Shown here piece by piece: positions 43,136 through 53,294 of a stretch of DNA of 64,000 nucleotides (position 1 is its first letter; the number at the start of each line of letters is the position of its first letter). The DNA is taken from positions 1 through 64,000 of the forward strand of contig JAUCBJ010007352.1 in NCBI GenBank assembly GCA_032718475.1, in the 5' to 3' direction. The notes under the pieces were generated by a model. The model saw only the letters and a program-made list of their open reading frames with translations, ran no database searches and was not told the origin of the DNA. The translations under genes were made by a program, and so were the position numbers. The stretch comes from Nemertoderma westbladi (lineage: Eukaryota > Xenacoelomorpha > Nemertodermatida > Nemertodermatidae).

Positions 43136-46015
43136 TTAAATAAGGCTGTTAAGATGGACTGCGAGTTTGAAAGCAGGTATGTTTTGTGGAAGCGCAGAGC
43201 AGACCTGAGCGTGTTCAATTCTTGCTGGAGAATTACAGAGCCGACAATGGCAATTATCTTGGGGACGCCAGCAGTTAGCTTTGGAGCATAGCTTGTGATG
43301 GTATCCGTTACTAATATATTGCGCCGCGATACGTCTTCTTTTAGCTGTTAGATTAGCTAGATTGATATCGTGTACTGAATTGTTATCAATGGCATCTAGT
43401 AACCGCGTCGTTGAAGCAAATTTGCTCAGGCCACACCAGAGTTTGAAGAAAAACCCGCGGCATTTGACGACATGATCTAGCGCTGAAACGTCGTCACTTT
43501 GTATAAACGTTGAGCAGCCATAAGTGCACGAAGGTAAAACTACCAGATTCCACAATTTCTTTGCTGTTTCCAGCGAAACCGAAGAGAGAACTACGAGAGA
43601 TGCAATGCGCACCGACGCACTTACTCCTCTTTTCCGAAGGTGGACATAGTGACCCGTCGAGGTGTTTTTGGACGTTAGAATGAACCCCAGGTAATTAAAA
43701 GAATTTACAAACTTGATTTCGTTCCCTTTGTATTTGAGTATATCTGTGGCAGCCATGCGACCTCCTCTTCGGAACTTGATGGCTTTAGTTTTGCTCAAGT
43801 TAACGGTTAATAGATTGTCATCGCAGTAGGTACTTAAATTATCTAGAGACTGTTGTAATGAAGCGAGCGAGCTACTATAAATGGCTAAATCATCGGCATA
43901 CAATAAACAAAATAAACCGATACCGGCAATAGCTGCGGGTAGATCAGCAATAAATAATGAAAATAGAAGAGGAGATAGTTTATCACCCTGCACCACACCG
44001 ACTAATTGGATAATTGGGGGCAGCAAATAACAACCGATGCTAATTCTTATGAAATTACAAGCTATGAGAGACCAAATTACAGCAATAAATTTTGAGCTTA
44101 CGCCAAGAGTACACAGCTTAGAGCATAACTTTGGACGGTCGACAGAGTCGAAAGCTTTAGAAAAATCAATGAATACACAATAGAGTTGTCCTCCTTGACT
44201 AAAAGTAGAGACAATTGCAGAGCGCAGTTTCTGTACAGCCATTAAGGTTGATCGGCCGCGACGAAATCCATATTGCTCATCGGGAAGAATATTGTGAGAT
44301 TCAGCCCAATGGTAGAGCCGCTTGAAAAGTAAAGAGGTGTAACATTTCATAATGCATGAAAGCAGGGCTATTCCTCGATACGAATCTGGGGATGATCTTG
44401 GTCCTTTACCCTTGTATAATGGTATAAGAATTGAAATTAGCCATACTGCTGGGCACGAGGCACAGTCAAAACAAACAGATAGTACTAAGAGAAGGAATGG
44501 CAATAAAATACCAATGCCCTGTTTTACAGCTTCGTTTGAAATTCCATCTAAACCAACAGCTTTCCCTGTTTTCTGGTTGTTAACGGCGGATATAATTTCT
44601 TCTTCACAGACAGGTAAGTCTAATTCGGTAACACTCACTTGTGGAAGTTGAGGTTTTTCTGGCTTGACACTGCGGTAGAAGAGTTTCGTAAAATGATCTG
44701 CCCAGGATGACTCATCAACAGCAGCTACGGGCTGAGATGCTTTCACAGGTTTTAGAATATTCGAAAACTGAGCGTGATCCTGCTCGCATCGTTCCACTAG
44801 ATTTAGTTCTTCAGTGGCAGCATGGTTTCTCTTTCGAGACCGAATGAGACATTTATACTCTCGTTGGAGTTTGGCGTATAGGGCAAAGTCCGCTGGTGTT
44901 GCGTCCGCCGCATGAATGCGGCGCCATGTCGACTTTAGTTGTTGTTCAAGATCGTAACATTCGGCGTTAAACCAAGCTTTGGATTTCCGCTTTGAACTTT
45001 CTATAGCAGAGTTACTAATGGCATTGCACATGTGAGAATACATATCATCCACGTTAAGAATTCCAAACTCGTCGGGGGGTATTGAGCTAAGATTCTCAGA
45101 TAACTTTTCCAAGTCAATCTTGCGTACAGCCTTTGGTTTCTTGTCCCGAACTGAGGCCACCTGCAGTAGATTTACAGCAAGTTTAACGCGTTGGTGTTTT
45201 GTGTTTTCGGTCTGCAGGACTGAGATATCGAAGCTCGAGTTGAATACACTCTGTTTAACGAATACTAGATCAATACAACTTTTCCCATTCCAGCACAGGT
45301 AAGTTGGAGAGTTGTCATCAGATATACAGTGCAGATCCATTGCCAAGAGACCATCACAAAGCAATTCACCACGCTGAGCAGCTATTCCATCGATTCGGCA
45401 ATTAAAATCGCCCATTAGAATAAGCGGTTTATTCGACGCGGCAACAGTTATTTTGACAGCCTGAATCAACTCTAATAAAATGTCTTCTACCTCCCAAGCA
45501 GGGTTGAAATACGCAGCTAACAAGCAGAAATTTGGAAATACTGCACCTATAATAGATTCAGACTTATATGTGTAATTCACTTTGAAGTTAAATTTATTGT
45601 TGATTGCAATAACTAAACCACCATAGGGTCGTCCAATATCCGGTTTTTTACAAGGAACATACTCACAAACATAGCCTGGAATATCAGCGGAGTTCACCAT
45701 TGTTTCCGTAAGCACCAGTATATCAGAGTCACCAAAGGTTTCATCAACGGTGGTTTCCAATGTTGAGTTTAACCCTTCTACGTTCCACAGGACGATAGAG
45801 ATATTTTCTATATTGGATCCGGTAGGACTACTGGAACTACAAGCTGGAAATTCATCATTGAACGGTAACTCGTTGAAACCGGCCCGGTTTTGTAAAGAAC
45901 AAAAGCGAATACAGTTTTTTTTGTGTTTATTCAGGCTCCCCGAGTAAATATACTTCTTACCACATCCACCGCACGATAGTTTTTGTGGCGGTGATATTGA
46001 ACTGGAGGTATGCAG
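43136..46015 (-). CDS. LINE C ORF2: zinc finger, endonuclease, RT
   Basis: After the ORF1 stop (TGA, 46016-46018) the same frame stays open for 960 codons with no ATG until well inside the endonuclease. It reads a CxxC...H...C zinc finger (SCGGCGKKYIYSGSLNKHKK, about 45970-45910), then ISIVLWNVEGLNS and LTETMV, the true start of an APE endonuclease, GDFNCRIDG, and a CIDLVFVK block. The RT has LIPLYKGKGP, YGFRRGRSTL, VFIDFSKAFDSVDR, GVVQGDKLSPLLFS and LLYADDLAIYS (Tyr at about 43900). The C-terminus has a CxxxxC...CHCRLCN...H...C knuckle. All catalytic motifs look intact. With no usable ATG before the endonuclease, expression by TGA readthrough or reinitiation is inferred. The RT resembles LINE D more than LINE A/B. 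Confidence 0.85.
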   Translation of the reverse strand: MHTSSSISPPQKLSCGGCGKKYIYSGSLNKHKKNCIRFCSLQNRAGFNELPFNDEFPACSSSSPTGSNIENISIVLWNVEGLNSTLETTVDETFGDSDILVLTETMVNSADIPGYVCEYVPCKKPDIGRPYGGLVIAINNKFNFKVNYTYKSESIIGAVFPNFCLLAAYFNPAWEVEDILLELIQAVKITVAASNKPLILMGDFNCRIDGIAAQRGELLCDGLLAMDLHCISDDNSPTYLCWNGKSCIDLVFVKQSVFNSSFDISVLQTENTKHQRVKLAVNLLQVASVRDKKPKAVRKIDLEKLSENLSSIPPDEFGILNVDDMYSHMCNAISNSAIESSKRKSKAWFNAECYDLEQQLKSTWRRIHAADATPADFALYAKLQREYKCLIRSRKRNHAATEELNLVERCEQDHAQFSNILKPVKASQPVAAVDESSWADHFTKLFYRSVKPEKPQLPQVSVTELDLPVCEEEIISAVNNQKTGKAVGLDGISNEAVKQGIGILLPFLLLVLSVCFDCASCPAVWLISILIPLYKGKGPRSSPDSYRGIALLSCIMKCYTSLLFKRLYHWAESHNILPDEQYGFRRGRSTLMAVQKLRSAIVSTFSQGGQLYCVFIDFSKAFDSVDRPKLCSKLCTLGVSSKFIAVIWSLIACNFIRISIGCYLLPPIIQLVGVVQGDKLSPLLFSLFIADLPAAIAGIGLFCLLYADDLAIYSSSLASLQQSLDNLSTYCDDNLLTVNLSKTKAIKFRRGGRMAATDILKYKGNEIKFVNSFNYLGFILTSKNTSTGHYVHLRKRGVSASVRIASLVVLSSVSLETAKKLWNLVVLPSCTYGCSTFIQSDDVSALDHVVKCRGFFFKLWCGLSKFASTTRLLDAIDNNSVHDINLANLTAKRRRIAAQYISNGYHHKLCSKANCWRPQDNCHCRLCNSPARIEHAQVCSALPQNIPAFKLAVHLNSLI

Positions 46016-46795
46016 TCAGTTTTCATTTGAAGTTGGAGGCGAAGCTTGGTGTTGGCGGGGGCGGAGTCCATATCGAGCACGTTCTTCATCGTTCAACCAA
46101 TAGTTTCGTATGGAGATCCCGTCCTCCCAGAGAGCGGGATCCATGATCGCATCGCGATTAACTTGGTCACATACTATGTGAAAGCTAATAAATGGCGAAT
46201 CCAAACGGGGGGTTATCGGGTTGATTTCGTCGAACTGAACGTCTTCGGAACTTAGATAATCGGCGATCTCGTCTCGAGTCGTAGAAGGGAGCAGCCTGCC
46301 TATGTGAACATGGGCTTTGCGCATTGGTTGGTTGACTACAGCTGGCGCTACGCGTAGTGGCCCGCCCACTCTGGTGCCCCGTGAGGCAGTAGGGCGGGAT
46401 GGGCGAGTCGGAAGAAACGGGTGGGAGACATCATTCGTAGGCGTAGAATTTATCGCGCGATCAGCAGAAGTGAGAGTTCGAAAACGTAACGGCCGTTCCC
46501 ATGCCCCCGAAGTACTCCCGGAGTGTGTGAAACCGTTCTGATGTTGCGGTTGGGAAAATGGAGGTGGTGGTACAGGTACCGATTTCATTTTAAGCAGTTC
46601 ATTTTTCGAGTCTATGGATTCTTGTCGTGCTGCAGCGAGTTTACCGAGCGTGGATGTATACGCCGCCGACATTGCCAACAGTTTATCCGTTATCGACTTC
46701 TCTTCCTCGATGGATACGCTCTTTTTTTGCTTTATCGTTCGCACTAATCTTAAAATCTCATCTTGGTGCGCTATGAACGTATCAGTTTCCGACAT
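46016..46795 (-). CDS. LINE C ORF1 protein
   Basis: ATG at 46795; 259 residues to a TGA at 46016-46018. The N-terminus (about 1-70) is Glu/Lys-rich with heptad-like spacing, a likely coiled coil for trimerisation or oligomerisation. A Pro/Ser/Arg-rich linker follows (VPVPPPPFSQP, RPSRPTASRG). Residues about 165-240 read AHVHIGRLLPSTTRDEIADY and later FISFHIVCD and ALWEDGISIRNYW, the pattern of an RRM-like fold in LINE ORF1 proteins. It should bind the element RNA in cytoplasmic particles. The stop context is TGA-C, a context known to be leaky, and the next ORF is in the same frame. Confidence 0.75.
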   Translation of the reverse strand: MSETDTFIAHQDEILRLVRTIKQKKSVSIEEEKSITDKLLAMSAAYTSTLGKLAAARQESIDSKNELLKMKSVPVPPPPFSQPQHQNGFTHSGSTSGAWERPLRFRTLTSADRAINSTPTNDVSHPFLPTRPSRPTASRGTRVGGPLRVAPAVVNQPMRKAHVHIGRLLPSTTRDEIADYLSSEDVQFDEINPITPRLDSPFISFHIVCDQVNRDAIMDPALWEDGISIRNYWLNDEERARYGLRPRQHQASPPTSNEN

Positions 46796-46917
46796 ATTAT
46801 TCAGATTCAGGGATTTCGAAAATACTACTGAGTCTGACAGTTTACAAAATAGGTGTAAGTAATATGGAAACGCCTACTCTTGGGAATTTAACTAATTTTA
46901 CTAAAAATAACTAATAA

Positions 46918-48031
46918 CTAATAAATACATTAAATATAAATACATTAAATATAAATACATTAAATATAAATACATTAAATATAAATACATTAAATATAAA
47001 TACATTAAATATAAATACCTTGAATATAAATACATTAAATATAAATACATTAAATATAAATACATTAAATATAAATACCTTAAATATAAATACATTAAAT
47101 ATAAATACATTAAATAAAAAATACATTAAATATAAATACATTAAATATAAATACCTTAAATATAAATACCTTAAATATAAATACATTAAATATAAATACA
47201 TTAAATATAAATACATTAAATATAAATACATTAAATATAAATACATTAGATATAAATACATTAAATATAAATACATTAAATATAAATACATTAAATATAA
47301 ATACATTAAATATAAATACATTAAATGTAAATACATTAAATATAAATACATTAAATATAAATACATTAAACATAAATACATTAAACATAAATACATTAAA
47401 TATAAATACATTAGATATAAATACATTAAATATAAATACATTAAATATAAATACATTAAATATAAATACATTAGATATAAATACATTAAATATAAATACA
47501 TTAAATATAAATACATTAAATATAAATACATTAAATATAAATACATTAAATATAAATACATTAAATATAAATACATTAGATATAAATACATTAGATATAA
47601 ATACATTAAATATAAATACATTAAATATAAGTACATTAAATATAAATACATTAAATATAAATACATTAAATGTAAATACATTAAATATAAATACATTAAA
47701 TATAAATACATTAAATATAAATACATTAAATATAAATACATTAAATATAAATACATTAAATATAAATAAAATATAAATACATTAAATATAAATACATTAA
47801 ATATAAATACATTAAATATAAGTACATTAAATATAAATACATTAAATATAAATACATTAAATGTAAATACATTAAATATAAATACATTAAATATAAATAC
47901 ATTAAATATAAATACATTAAATATAAATACATTAAATATAAATACATTAAATATAAATAAAATATAAATACATTAAATATAAATACATTAAATATAAATA
48001 CATTAAATATAAATACATTAAATATAAATAC
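46918..48031. repeat. 15-bp minisatellite, right part
   Basis: About 73 copies of the ATTAAATATAAATAC unit with scattered variants (ATTAGATAT, ATTAAACAT, TGTAAATAC). A roughly 190-bp block ending TATAAATAAAATATAAATAC recurs (junctions near 47766 and 47957), showing segment duplication within the array. Confidence 0.95.
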
Positions 48032-48575
48032 ATTAAATTAAATCATGCGCGCCTCCAAAATGTTTAAGTAGGGTACCTGGGAGGTATAGCCGCCACATAC
48101 CCCGACTATAATTAAGGCCTTCGTGCAACGCGTGTTTTGAAAGAGGGTTGGATGATAGGTAGAAATTAAGTTGCAATAATATAGCTACCATATCAGGAAG
48201 CGAAATAGCGAGTCACAGTTGTGCCTTGTGCTATAGACCTAAACGACCCCAACAGTGCAGGTTCAACCCCCCAGTGAAGTAAGTAAAGTACTTCAATCTC
48301 TCTAAAGAAAACAATCTCATGTTTTCTGGGTAAGGTAAGGCTTGGAGCATCATGTGAAAAGAGGTATTGTATTAATATTAACTGTTTTCAACTGTTGTTC
48401 TGTGTGTAAAATAACTTTAAATAACCTATATATTAATACTTTAAATAATTTATGAACGCACCGTTCAAAAAACGTACGGCGTGTAAGCTAAAGTGTGTAA
48501 ATGTCAGTTGTTTGGTTAATCTGGCAACACAGTTTCTGTTAGCACTTTAATTAAAAAAACCTGTGTTAGTGTGCT
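48032..48575. other. Spacer between two minisatellites
   Basis: No gene or known repeat identified. Confidence 0.4.
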
Positions 48576-51500
48576 GAGGAATCTGCGTCATCAGCACGGT
48601 CTCCTCCAGTGTTGGAATTATCAGCACGGTCTCCTCCGGTGTTGGCGTCATCAGCAAGGTCTCCTGCGGTGTCAGCGTCACCAACATGGTCTCATCCAGT
48701 GTCGGCGTCACCAACATGGTCTCCTCCAGTGTTGGAATTATCAGCACGGTCTCCTCCGGTGTTGGCGTCATCAGCAAGGTCTCCTGCGGTGTCAGCGTCA
48801 CCAACATGGTCTCATCCAGTGTCGGCGTCACCAACATGGTCTCCTCCAGTGTTGGAATTATCAGCATGGTCTCCAGCGGTGTCGGCGTCACCAACCTTGT
48901 ATCCTCAAGTGTCGGCGTGACCAACATGGTATCCTCGTGTTGGCGTCATCAACAAGGTCTCCTGCGGTGTCAGCTTCACCAACATGGTCTCATCCAGTGT
49001 CGGCGTCACCAACATGGTATCCTCCAGTGTTGGCAATATCAGTACGGTCTCCTCCGGTGTTGGCGTCATCAGCATGGTCTCCTGCGGTGTTGGTGTCACC
49101 AACATGGTATCATCAAGTGTTGGCGGCGTCATCAGCCACGGTCTCCTGCGGTGTCAGCGTCACCAACATGGTATCCTCCAGTGTTAGCGTCATCAGCACG
49201 GTCTCCTGCGGTGTCAGCGTCACCAACATAGTCTTATCCAGTGTCGGCGTCACCAACATGGTCTGGGTCTCCTCCAGTGTTGGCATTATCAGCACGGTCT
49301 CCTCCGGTGTTGGCGTCATCAGCACGGTCTCCTGCGGTGTCGGTGTCACCAACATGGTATCCTCCAGTGTTGGCATTATCAACACGGTCTCCTCCGGTGT
49401 CGGCGTCATCAGCACGGTCACCTGCGGTGTCGGCGTCATCAACTCGGTCTCCTGTGGTGTCGGCGTCATCACCTCGGTCTCCTGTGGTGCCGGCGTCATC
49501 AGCACGGTCTCCTGCGGTGTCAGCGTCACCAACATGGTATCCTCCAGTGTTGGCGTCATCAGCACGGTCTCCTGCGGTGTCAGCGTCACCAACATGGTCG
49601 TATCCAGTGTCGGCGTCACCAACATGGTCTTGGTCTCCTCCAGTGTTGGCATTATCAGCACGGTCTCCTCCGGTGTTGGCGTCATCAGCACGGTCTCCTC
49701 CGGTGTCGGTGTCACCAACATGGTATCCTCCAGTGTTGGCATTATCAACACGGTCTCCTCCGGTGTCGGCGTCATCAGCACGGTCACCTGCGGTGTCGGC
49801 GTCATCAACTCGGTCTCCTGCGGTGTCGGCGTCATCACCTCGGTCTCCTGTGGTGTCGGCGTCATCAGCACGGTCTCCTGCGGTGTCAGCGTCATCAACA
49901 TGGTTCCTCCAGTGTTGGCGTCATCAGCACGATCTCCTGCGGTGTCACCGTCACCAACATGGTCTCATCCAGTGTCGGCGTCACCAACATGGTCTCCTGT
50001 GGTGTCGGCGTCACCAACATGGTAACCTCCAGTGTTGGCGTCATCAGCACGATCTCCTGCGGTGTCAGCGTCACCAACATGGTCTTATCCAGTGTCGGCG
50101 TCACCAACATGGTATCCTCCAGTGTTGGCGTCATCAGCACGATCTCCTGCGGTGTCGGCGTCATCAGCACGATCTCCTGCGGTGTCAGCGTCACCAACAT
50201 GGTATCCTCCAGTAGTGTCGGCGTCACCAACATGGTCTCCTCCAGTATTGGCATTGCGGTGTCACCGTCACCAACATGGTCTCATCCAGTGTCGGCGTCA
50301 CTAACATGGTAACCTCCAGTGTTGGCGTCATCAGCACGATCTCCTGCGGTGTCAGCGTCACCAACATGGTCGTATCCAGTGTCGGCATCACCAACATGGT
50401 ATCCTCCAGTGTTGGCAATATCAGCACGGTCTCCTCCGGTGTTGGCGTCATCAGCATGGTCTCCTGCGGTGTCGGCGTCACCAACATGGTATCCTCAAGT
50501 GTCGGCGTCACCAACATGGTATCCTCGTGTTGGCGTCATCAGCACGGTCTCCTGCGGTGTCAGCGTCACCAACATGGTCTCATCCAGTGTCGGCGTCACC
50601 AACATGGTATCCTCCAGTGTTGGCGTCATCAGCACGATCTCCTGCGGTGTCGGCGTCATCAGCACGATCTCCTGCGGTGTCAGCGTCACCAACATGGTAT
50701 CCTCCAGTAGTGTCGGCGTCACCAACATGGTCTCCTCCAGTATTGGCATTATCAGCACGGTATCCTCCGGTGTCGGCGTCACCAACATGGTATCCTCCAG
50801 TGTTGGCAATATAAGCACGGTCTCCTCCGGTGTCGGCATCATCAGTACGGTCTCCTGCGGTGTCGGTGTCACCAACATGGTATCCTCCAGTGTTGGCATT
50901 ATCAACACGGTCTCCTCCGGTGTCGGCGTCATCAGCACGGTCACCTGCGGTGTCGGCGTCATCAACTCGGTCTCCTGTGGTGTCGGCGTCATCACCTCGG
51001 TCTCCTGTGGTGCCGGCGTCATCAGCACGGTCTCCTGCGGTGTCAGCGTCACCAACATGGTATCCTCCAGTGTTGGCGTCATCAGCACGGTCTCCTGCGG
51101 TGTCAGCGTCACCAACATGGTCGTATCCAGTGTCGGCGTCACCAACATGGTCTTGGTCTCCTCCAGTGTTGGCATTATCAGCACGGTCTCCTCCGGTGTT
51201 GGCGTCATCAGCACGGTCTCCTCCGGTGTCGGTGTCACCAACATGGTATCCTCCAGTGTTGGCATTATCAACACGGTCTCCTCCGGTGTCGGCGTCATCA
51301 GCACGGTCACCTGCGGTGTCGGCGTCATCAACTCGGTCTCCTGCGGTGTCGGCGTCATCACCTCGGTCTCCTGTGGTGTCGGCGTCATCAGCACGGTCTC
51401 CTGCGGTGTCAGCGTCATCAACATGGTTCCTCCAGTGTTGGCGTCATCAGCACGATCTCCTGCGGTGTCACCGTCACCAACATGGTCTCATCCAGTGTCG

Positions 51501-53141
51501 GCGTCACCAACATGGTCTCCTGTGGTGTCGGCGTCACCAACATGGTAACCTCCAGTGTTGGCGTCATCAGCACGATCTCCTGCGGTGTCAGCGTCACCAA
51601 CATGGTCTTATCCAGTGTCGGCGTCACCAACATGGTATCCTCCAGTGTTGGCGTCATCAGCACGATCTCCTGCGGTGTCGGCGTCATCAGCACGATCTCC
51701 TGCGGTGTCAGCGTCACCAACATGGTATCCTCCAGTAGTGTCGGCGTCACCAACATGGTCTCCTCCAGTATTGGCATTGCGGTGTCACCGTCACCAACAT
51801 GGTCTCATCCAGTGTCGGCGTCACTAACATGGTAACCTCCAGTGTTGGCGTCATCAGCACGATCTCCTGCGGTGTCAGCGTCACCAACATGGTCGTATCC
51901 AGTGTCGGCATCACCAACATGGTATCCTCCAGTGTTGGCAATATCAGCACGGTCTCCTCCGGTGTTGGCGTCATCAGCATGGTCTCCTGCGGTGTCGGCG
52001 TCACCAACATGGTATCCTCAAGTGTCGGCGTCACCAACATGGTATCCTCGTGTTGGCGTCATCAGCACGGTCTCCTGCGGTGTCAGCGTCACCAACATGG
52101 TCTCATCCAGTGTCGGCGTCACCAACATGGTATCCTCCAGTGTTGGCGTCATCAGCACGATCTCCTGCGGTGTCGGCGTCATCAGCACGATCTCCTGCGG
52201 TGTCAGCGTCACCAACATGGTATCCTCCAGTAGTGTCGGCGTCACCAACATGGTCTCCTCCAGTATTGGCATTATCAGCACGGTATCCTCCGGTGTCGGC
52301 GTCACCAACATGGTATCCTCCAGTGTTGGCAATATAAGCACGGTCTCCTCCGGTGTCGGCATCATCAGTACGGTCTCCTGCGGTGTCGGCGTCACCAACA
52401 TGGTAACCTCCAGTGTTGGCGTCATCAGCACGATCTCCTGCGGTGTCAGCGTCACCAACATGGTCTTATCCAGTGTCGGCGTCACCAACATGGTATCCTC
52501 CAGTGTTGGCAATATCAGCACGGTCTCCTCCGGTGTCGGCATCATCAGCACGGTCTCCTGCGGTGTTGGCGTCACCAACATGGTCGTATCCAGTGTCGGC
52601 ATCACCAACATGGTATCCTCCAGTGTTGGCAATATCAGCACGGTCTCCTCCGGTGTTGGCGTCATCAGCATGGTCTCCTGCGGTGTCGGCGTCACCAACA
52701 TGGTATCCTCAAGTGTCGGCGTCACCAACATGGTATCCTCGTGTTGGCGTCATCAGCACGGTCTCCTGCGGTGTCAGCGTCACCAACATGGTCTCATCCA
52801 GTGTCGGCGTCACCAAAATGGTATCCTCCAGTGTTGGCATTATCAGCACGGTCTCCTCCGGTGTTGGCGTCATCAGCACGGTTCCCTGCGATATCGGCGT
52901 CACCAACATAGTCTCCTTCAGTGTTGGCGTCATCAGCACGCTCTCCTCCGGTGTTGGCGTCATCAGCACGTTCTCCTGCGGTGTCAGCGTCACCAACATG
53001 GTCTCATCCAGTGTCGGCGTCACCAACATGGTCTCCTCCGGTGTTGCCGTCATCAGCACGGTCTCCTGCGTCACCAACATGGTATCCTCCAGTGTTGGCG
53101 CCATCAGCACGGTCTCCTGCGGTGTCAGCGTCACCAACATG
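48576..53141. repeat. 30-bp minisatellite with higher-order duplications
   Basis: About 150 units of 30 bp, each containing words such as GGTCTCCTGCGGTGTC and GGCGTCATCAGCAC or GGCGTCACCAACAT. The unit is 10 codons long and free of stops in most frames, producing long overlapping ORFs on both strands (up to 484 codons) that mirror each other. Higher-order copies: a 120-bp block at 48601-48720 repeated at 48721-48840, and a 1,523-bp block described separately. GC content is far above the window average. The array continues for less than 50 bp beyond the Gypsy element (58192-58240). Confidence 0.95.
49326..52385 (+). repeat. 1,523-bp tandem duplication inside the minisatellite
   Basis: 49326-50848 and 50849 to about 52375 appear identical at an offset of 1,523 bp; long landmarks recur exactly (for example the CCAGTAGTGTCGG variants at 50213 and 51736). 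1,523 is not a multiple of 30 because of irregular units. Very recent unequal exchange, or an assembly duplication. Confidence 0.8.
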
Positions 53142-53249
53142 TATTATGTTTCAATGATATACAGAATACTGATAGGCCCCATAACCAGCTACGGTAGGTC
53201 CATCAAGTATATTGGGGCGAGCCATCTAGTTTGTTATGAGGTCACGACA
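53142..53249 (-). repeat. Gypsy 3' LTR
   Basis: 108 bp. In element sense it starts TGTCGTGACC and ends CATAATA. Preceded by a polypurine tract. Identical to the 5' LTR. No AATAAA seen inside. Confidence 0.9.
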
Positions 53250-53264
53250 CCCCCCTTTCCTCCG
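53250..53264 (-). promoter_or_regulatory. Polypurine tract
   Basis: In element sense GGAGGAAAGGGGGG directly abuts the TG of the 3' LTR, the expected plus-strand primer for reverse transcription. Confidence 0.85.
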
Positions 53265-53294
53265 AGATCATTAGTTCTACAATGGTCTTAAGAG

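Larger units (their letters stand above)
43042..46917 (-). mobile_element. LINE C, apparently full-length non-LTR retrotransposon
   Basis: Lies inside the 15-bp minisatellite, with the same unit on both sides. Read on the minus strand it has a 5' leader of about 120 bp, ORF1 (46795-46016), a TGA, ORF2 in the same frame to 43136, and a 3' UTR of about 95 bp ending CTCATCATC. No disabling frameshift is visible. It is the most complete LINE of the window. The target duplication cannot be told apart from the repeat units. Confidence 0.85.

Noticed and set aside
42692-47947. Long YKYIK / MYLYL / NVFIF ORFs
   Set aside because: Translations of the 15-bp minisatellite in several frames; no unique sequence and no start context.
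48571-53291. Many ORFs of 90-484 codons on both strands
   Set aside because: All come from the stop-free 30-bp unit, whose length is a multiple of three; mirrored frames on both strands show that openness is a by-product of repetition.
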